From: Symbiodinium sp. CCMP2592
Lineage: Eukaryota > Sar > Dinophyceae > Suessiales > Symbiodiniaceae
Assembly (NCBI GenBank): GCA_905221615.1
Contig: CAJNDT010004957.1
Coordinates: forward strand, 248,001 to 312,000
Length of the DNA: 64,000 nt
Direction of reading: 5' to 3'
Part shown: positions 58,661-64,000 of the stretch, in pieces
Layout: the number at the start of each line of letters is the position of its first letter
How positions within the stretch are numbered: position 1 is the first letter of the stretch
The notes under the pieces: model-generated
What the model was told of the DNA's origin: nothing
Databases searched by the model: none
What the model saw: only the letters and a program-made list of their open reading frames with translations
Program-made: the position numbers and the translations under genes

Positions 58661-61600
58661 ACTCTGCTACTTAGGCAGCGTATGGTTCTTGCCGCATGAC
58701 TCTCAAATACCACTCTCAAGCCATTGGCCATGACACTGCCACGGCGAATTTGTCATGCCGCAACACCGTAACACTGCACCCTCAGGCGACAACCTTGACT
58801 CTGCAATCGCTCAGCGTCCTGCCATCGCCTGACACTGGAAGGTCTGGCCTCAGTGATGCAATCTGACACATGACACTGGCAAAAAACTGCTCTTGCAAGT
58901 CACTGCTATGACACCCTGCCGACATACCTATGGCATGTGACTCTAGCAGATTTTTAAAGTCAGCACCTTGAATCAGAACATGACTCTCTTCCTAGCTCTG
59001 GTTCATGCCGCATGACTCTCAGATGCTACCCTCAGACCATGACGATGCCAGCAGGGAATGAGTCATGCCGCAGCCAAATGACACTACACTCTGAAGCGAT
59101 GACCCTGACTGCAATCGCCCAATGTCCTGCCATCGCTTGACACTGGAAGGTCGGGCCTCGGTGATGCAATGTGATATATTATGTGACACTGACAAAAACT
59201 GCTCTTGCAAGTCACTGCCATGACACTCTGCCGACCTACCTATGGCATCTGACTCTAGCAGATAGATGATAAGAACATGACTCTCATCCTAGCTCTCGGC
59301 GGCGAATGGTCCATGCCGCATGACTCTTTTAGATGCTACCCTCAGACCATGACACTGCTAGCGGCGAATGGGTCATGCCGCAACAACATGACACTACACC
59401 CTGGATGCCTCTGTGCTCTCAGGCGCTGACCCTGACTGCAATCGCTCGGTGTCCTGCCATCGCTTGACACTGGAAGGTCTGGCCTCAGTGATGCAATGTG
59501 ATACATGTGACACTCACAAAACTGCTCTTGCAAGGCACTGCTATGACACTCTGCCGGCCTACCTATGGCATGTGACTCTAGCAGATTAATAGACGATAAT
59601 TTAATTGAACAATATGACTCTCATCCTAGCTCTCGGCAGCGAATGGTCCATGCCGCATGACTCTCTCTTAGATGCTACACTCAAACCCTGACACTGCTAG
59701 CGGCGAATGGGTCATGCCGCAACAAAATGACACTGCACTCTGAAGCGATGATGACCCTGACTGCAATCGCCCAGTGCCCTGCCATCGCTTGACACTGGAA
59801 GGTCGGGCCTCGGTGATGCAATGTGATACATGTGACACTGATAATACAACTCTTGCAAGTCAGTGCTATGACACTCAGCCGACCTACCTATGGCATCTGA
59901 CTCTAGCAGATAATAATAGACGATAAGAACATGACTCTCATCCTAGCTCTCGGCGGCGAATGGTCCATGCCGCATGACTCTCTTAGATTTTGCCCTCAAA
60001 CCATGACACTGCTAGCGGCGAATTCGGTCATGCCGCAACAACATGACACTACACCCTGGATGCCTCTGTGCTCTCAGGCGCTGACCCTGACTGCAATCGC
60101 TCGGTGTCCTGCCATCGCTTGACACTGGAAGGTCTGGCCTCAGTGATGCAATGTGATACATGTGACACTCACAAAACTGCTCTTGCAAGTCACTGCTATG
60201 ACACTCTGCCGGCCTACCTATGGCACGTGACTCTAGCAGATTAATAGACGATAATTGAACAATATGACTCTCATCCTAGCTCTCGGCAGCGAATGGTCCA
60301 TGCCGCATGACTCTCTCTTAGATGCTACACTCAAACCCTGACACTGCTAGCGGCGAATGGGTCATGCCGCAACCAAATGACACTACACTCTGAAGCGATG
60401 ACCCTGACTGCAATCGCCCAATGTCCTGCCATCGCTTGACACTGGAAGGTCGGGCCTCGGTGATGCAATGTGATATATTATGTGACACTGACAAAAACTG
60501 CTCTTGCAAGTCACTGCCATGACACTCTGCCGACCTACCTATGGCATCTGACTCTAGCAGATAGATGATAAGAACATGACTCTCATCCTAGCTCTCGGCG
60601 GCGAATGGTCCATGCCGCATGACTCTTTTAGATGCTACCCTCAGACCATGACACTGCTAGCGGCGAATGGGTCATGCCGCAACAACATGACACTACGCCC
60701 TGGATGCCTCTGTGCTCTCAGGCGCTGACCCTGACTGCAATCGCTCGGTGTCCTGCCATCGCTTGACACTGGAATGTCTGGCCTCAGTGATGCAATGTGA
60801 TGCATGTGACACTCACAAACTGCTCTTGCAAGTCACTGCTGTGACACTCTTGGCATGTGACTCTAGCAGCTTAGATGATGATTGAACATGACTCTCATCC
60901 TAGCTCTCGGCGGCGAATGGTCCATGCCGCATGACTCTCTCTTAGATGCTACACTCAAACCCTGACACTGCTAGTGGCGAATGGGTCATGCCGCAACAAA
61001 ATGACACTGCACTCTGAAGCGATGACCCCGACTGCTATCGCCCAGTGTCCTGCCATCGCTTGACACTGGAAGGTCGGGCCTCGGTGATGCAATGTGTTTA
61101 ATTATTATATTAAATTGAAATTATTATTGTTATATGTGACACTGACAAAAACTGCTCTTGCAAGTCACTGCTATGACACTCTGCCGACCTACCTATGGCA
61201 TCATTTATTGAATAATATTTATTTATTATAATTAAATTTAAATATTAAACTAAATATGTCATTTAATATTAAAATAGACGACGACGAAAATAATCATTGA
61301 ACAACATGACTCTCATCCTAGCTCTCGGCGGCGAATGGTCCATGCCGCATGACTCTTTCTTAGATTAGATGCTACACTCAAACCCTGACACTGCTAGCGG
61401 CGAATGGGTCATGCCGCACAAAATGACACTGCACTCCGGATGCATCTGCGCTCTCAGGCGATGACCCTGACTGCAATCGCTCAGTGTCCTGCCATCGCTT
61501 GACACTGGAAGGTCTGGCCTCGGTGATGCAATGTGGTACCTGACACTGACAAACTGCTCTTGCAAGTCACTGCTATGACACTCTGCCGACCTACCTATGG

Positions 61601-61765
61601 CATCTGACTCTAGCAGACGATAAGAACATGACTCTCATCCTAGCTCTCGGCGGCGAATGGTCCATGCCGCATGACTCTCTCTTAGATGCTACCCTCAGAC
61701 CCTGACCCTGCTAGCGGCGAATGGGTCTTGCCGCAGCGGCGAATGGGTTTGCCGCAAACACCAGC
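58660..61765 (+). repeat. Tandem satellite of about ten 295-420 bp units
   Basis: The phrase CATCCTAGCTCTCGGCGGCG begins units near 59,291, 59,629, 59,944, 60,275, 60,590, 60,901, 61,320 and 61,641, with two more diverged units at about 58,664 and 58,996; typical spacing is 311-338 bp. Each unit has two hairpin-like words (GCGGCGAATGGTCCATGCCGC type) and seven or more TGACNCT words, all on the plus strand. The unit before 61,320 carries an AT-rich insertion (61,096-61,300). Confidence 0.9.
61096..61300. repeat. AT-rich insertion(s) within a satellite unit
   Basis: Two stretches (61,096-61,135 and 61,200-61,285) of TTAATTATTATATTAAA-type text split one unit and explain its 419-bp length. Composition resembles the short AT-rich introns of gene E. 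Confidence 0.6.
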
Positions 61766-61841
61766 ATGACTCTGCACTCTAGGGCTCCACGCTGACACTC
61801 GAGGTGATCCACGGTGAGGGCGATGTTCACATGAGAAGCTT

Positions 61842-61900
61842 GCTGACACTCGAAGCGAATTGTCAGTGGTAAATTACCACTGACAATTCGTTTCGAGTGG
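61842..61900. repeat. Hairpin with about 25-bp arms near the right end of the outer element
   Basis: CACTCGAAGCGAATTGTCAG... pairs with ...CTGACAATTCGTTTCGAGTG around the loop AAT, with one mismatch. Confidence 0.85.
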
Positions 61901-62022
61901 CAGCTTGAGCTAACGTGGCTTATGGTTGTTTGACACTACAAACTTATGGTTGTTTGACACTACAAACCATACAATCAATCGTTGTATACCAAGACCCAGC
62001 AAAACCACAGAAATTAAAAACA

Positions 62023-62045
62023 CTCCGAAAGCACAGCCCAGTATA
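62023..62045 (-). repeat. Right terminal inverted repeat of the outer element
   Basis: Ends GCACAGCCCAGTATA; its reverse complement matches 27,751-27,773 at 19 of 23 positions. Confidence 0.5.
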
Positions 62046-64000
62046 TATATATATGTAAGCCAAAAAGTTTAAAGTTCCTCCGTTCACTAAGTAACGCCCG
62101 ACCCAGAAGTCCAGACTCAAGGCTCTCACACCAGCAACCTCGAATGCGGAGACTCAGGGCAAGAACGTGGTCTCTCTGAAGTGCCTCCATAAGCTTAGAG
62201 CCTGAATGCTAAACCCTGCAGTCCCGCAGACCTGTCCAAGCCTTCCTGGTTTTTGCGGAACTTCCAAGCTCGTCGGCGTGAAACTCCGCAGCATTTTACT
62301 GTAACCACTGCATGCATGCATTCGCTGAAGGCTCAGGGCTCTTCGGGCAGTTCTTGCCACTTGTTCCTCGATGTCTGTCCGGGTGCCATGAAGCTGTCTT
62401 GAGGACTTCCGCGGAAAGCTGCTGCATCTCCACTGGTGTCCAATGTCCAGTAGCTAATGCCTCACTTCCAGAAGAAGAAGCCCAGACAATATGAAGACTG
62501 AGGCTCGGCTTCCAGAATACTTCTAAACCGTAAGAACCTCGAAAGTGCAAAGCTTGGATATTCTGTATTCTTACTTGAAGACTTGTCCAGTCTCCGAGGC
62601 AAACCAAAGGTAACCCTTTTGGTTGAAACAAGGAGTACGGTACCCTACAGCGGATAGAGGATACCCACTCTACCACAAAGCTACAGGTTTCTAGACTGGA
62701 AGGACCCACAACTTGTAAAGGTTGGGTATTTGAGGCCTGAAATGCGGTTACACTCTAAACTCGAAACCAAAGTCTATTGGAGAGTCAAGATGCAATTCGA
62801 AATGGCAGATCGCAGAGTGGTGCCTTGAGTAAACCACCACTTCCCTCGAGTCTTCGGGAAGCGTCGTAGCACATGGCTGGGTTTCATCAAGGTCTCGTAG
62901 GTAGTCACATTCCTCGGTCACCAGCCCACTGTGAAAACTGTATACTTTTTGGGGGTTCGTTGTAATAAGAATATTTCGACTTTCCAGCACAAAGAACATG
63001 ACAACCAAACCACTCTACTAAACATCCTAAAACCCTAAATGCCTAAAAGTAGTCATTGATACCACTGAAGTTCCTAAACCTAGCCACCCCAAAGATACTA
63101 CCGAGCATCCGAAACTCGAAACCCGAAACTGAACATTCCTAAACCCTATACCTTAACCCCTAGAGCCTACACCTTAAACCCGACATCCTAAGCCATCAAG
63201 CCCTAAACCCCTAAACCCTATCTCTCCGAGCATCACCAACATGTTCAGCGTGGTCCTGGCCATGAGAAGGGTCAGGAAGTAGACCCAAAACAGGTCCACC
63301 CCAGCCGTGAGCAGGACCAGAACCTGACTTTGGAGTTTCCGAACATAGGGGACCCTAATATGGTACCCTAAATAGTAGGATCCTTATTACATGGATCGCA
63401 AAATATGGTACCCCTATTTTCGGAAACTCTCACTTCTCGAGTTTCGGTACTTATCGGGGGGTGAGCGTTCAGCATCCTTGGCCAACCTCCCTGGCGCTTA
63501 CATCTTAAAGGGCCTTGCCATCCCAGAAAGACTACTTCGGTGTTCTTCCTGCTTGGGGTTTAGGGTTTAATTTTGGGTTTAGGATCAGAAGTGGAACTAC
63601 GGCTTGAGCTTTTGGATTATTTAGTACTCATGTAGGCAGACGGCTTTAGGTTCAGGGTTTGGAGATGAAGGTTGAAAAAAAAAAAAAAAAAATTCTACTT
63701 ACTGTACTCCACTACCCATGGTCGTTCCTTTTTGGGATTGCCTTATAGGATTCTAACTATTACCCCCCCCCCAAAAAAAAAATGCTACTTACTCTACCAA
63801 GTAGCTGGTTGCACCTCCGCTCCAAAGGATCCACTTGTCAGGGACTGCAGAAGCTCACCTTAGTTGCTGAGTTCAGGGTTCAGGGCTAGAGTACCTTAGT
63901 TGCTGAGGTCAAGCCCCCAAAACTGTACACCTTTAGTTTTGCAGTGGGTTAGGGTCTAGGACTTAAGCTTTAGGGTAACATGATCCCACAAAGTGTAAAG
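62046..64000. repeat. Gene-free spacer with telomere-like text
   Basis: TGACNCT disappears abruptly and CCTAAA/TTTAGGG words return (63,010-63,230 and 63,550-63,660). Minus-strand open frames at 62,296-62,709 and 62,748-63,008 lack splice context or recognisable domains, so I do not call them. Homopolymers of A and C occur at 63,675-63,692 and 63,763-63,781. Confidence 0.55.
63332..63430. mobile_element. 99-bp hairpin (MITE-like) element, copy 2
   Basis: Starts GGAGTTTCCGAACATAGGGG and ends CCCCTATTTTCGGAAACTC(T); same length and layout as 278-376. Confidence 0.6.

Noticed and set aside
62296-63008. Two minus-strand frames of 137 and 86 residues
   Set aside because: No splice context, domain or neighbour support; similar in size to chance frames in the other spacers.

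Overview
The window looks like nuclear DNA of a dinoflagellate (Symbiodiniaceae-like or a relative; genus not resolved). The reasons are: genes cut into small exons with GT-AG, GC-AG and GA-AG introns; genes in long one-directional blocks; degenerate TTTAGGG/CCCTAAA text scattered through the spacers; lysine/alanine-rich low-complexity proteins; and several protein families that I recognise from memory as recurrent in dinoflagellate genomes. No rRNA, tRNA, bacterial operon, CRISPR array or viral capsid gene was recognised. Layout: (1) 0.9-20.8 kb, a plus-strand block with an AT-hook protein, a divergent methyltransferase-like protein, a coiled-coil/DNA-binding-like protein, a GIY-YIG-like nuclease and a CACTA/Tnp2-like transposase. 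Its introns and spacers are full of (TA)n, (CT)n and (GA)n. (2) 20.9-27.75 kb, a gene-free spacer of telomere-like text and 70-125 bp hairpin (MITE-like) elements. (3) 27.75-62.05 kb, a minus-strand block that I read as two nested, very large DNA transposons. The outer one is bounded by imperfect inverted repeats (27,751-27,773 and 62,023-62,045). It is saturated on one strand with the heptamer TGACNCT in introns, spacers, tandem repeats and exons alike. The inner one (28,286-40,799) has perfect 26-bp terminal inverted repeats, interrupts a 112-bp tandem array in the correct phase, is almost free of TGACNCT, and carries its own dispersed 18-bp near-palindrome (AGGAGCC-NNN-GGCTTCCT). (4) 62.05-64 kb, telomere-like spacer again. 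How the genes may work together (inference): each presumed element carries about four minus-strand genes. The inner one has a signal-peptide/coiled-coil/PQ-rich protein, a PIP-box (PCNA-binding) KA-repeat protein, a CACTA-like transposase and a further uncharacterised protein. The outer one has a coiled-coil protein, a Q-rich protein, a large zinc-finger/RNase H-like transposase candidate and a protein with a SAM-binding-like motif. This suggests self-contained multi-gene transposons, each marked by its own short repeated word. The plus and minus blocks converge on the 21-28 kb spacer, the arrangement found at dinoflagellate topological domain boundaries. Exon borders were read by eye from splice signals and are approximate unless stated. 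A 100-bp assembly gap lies at 42,544-42,643.
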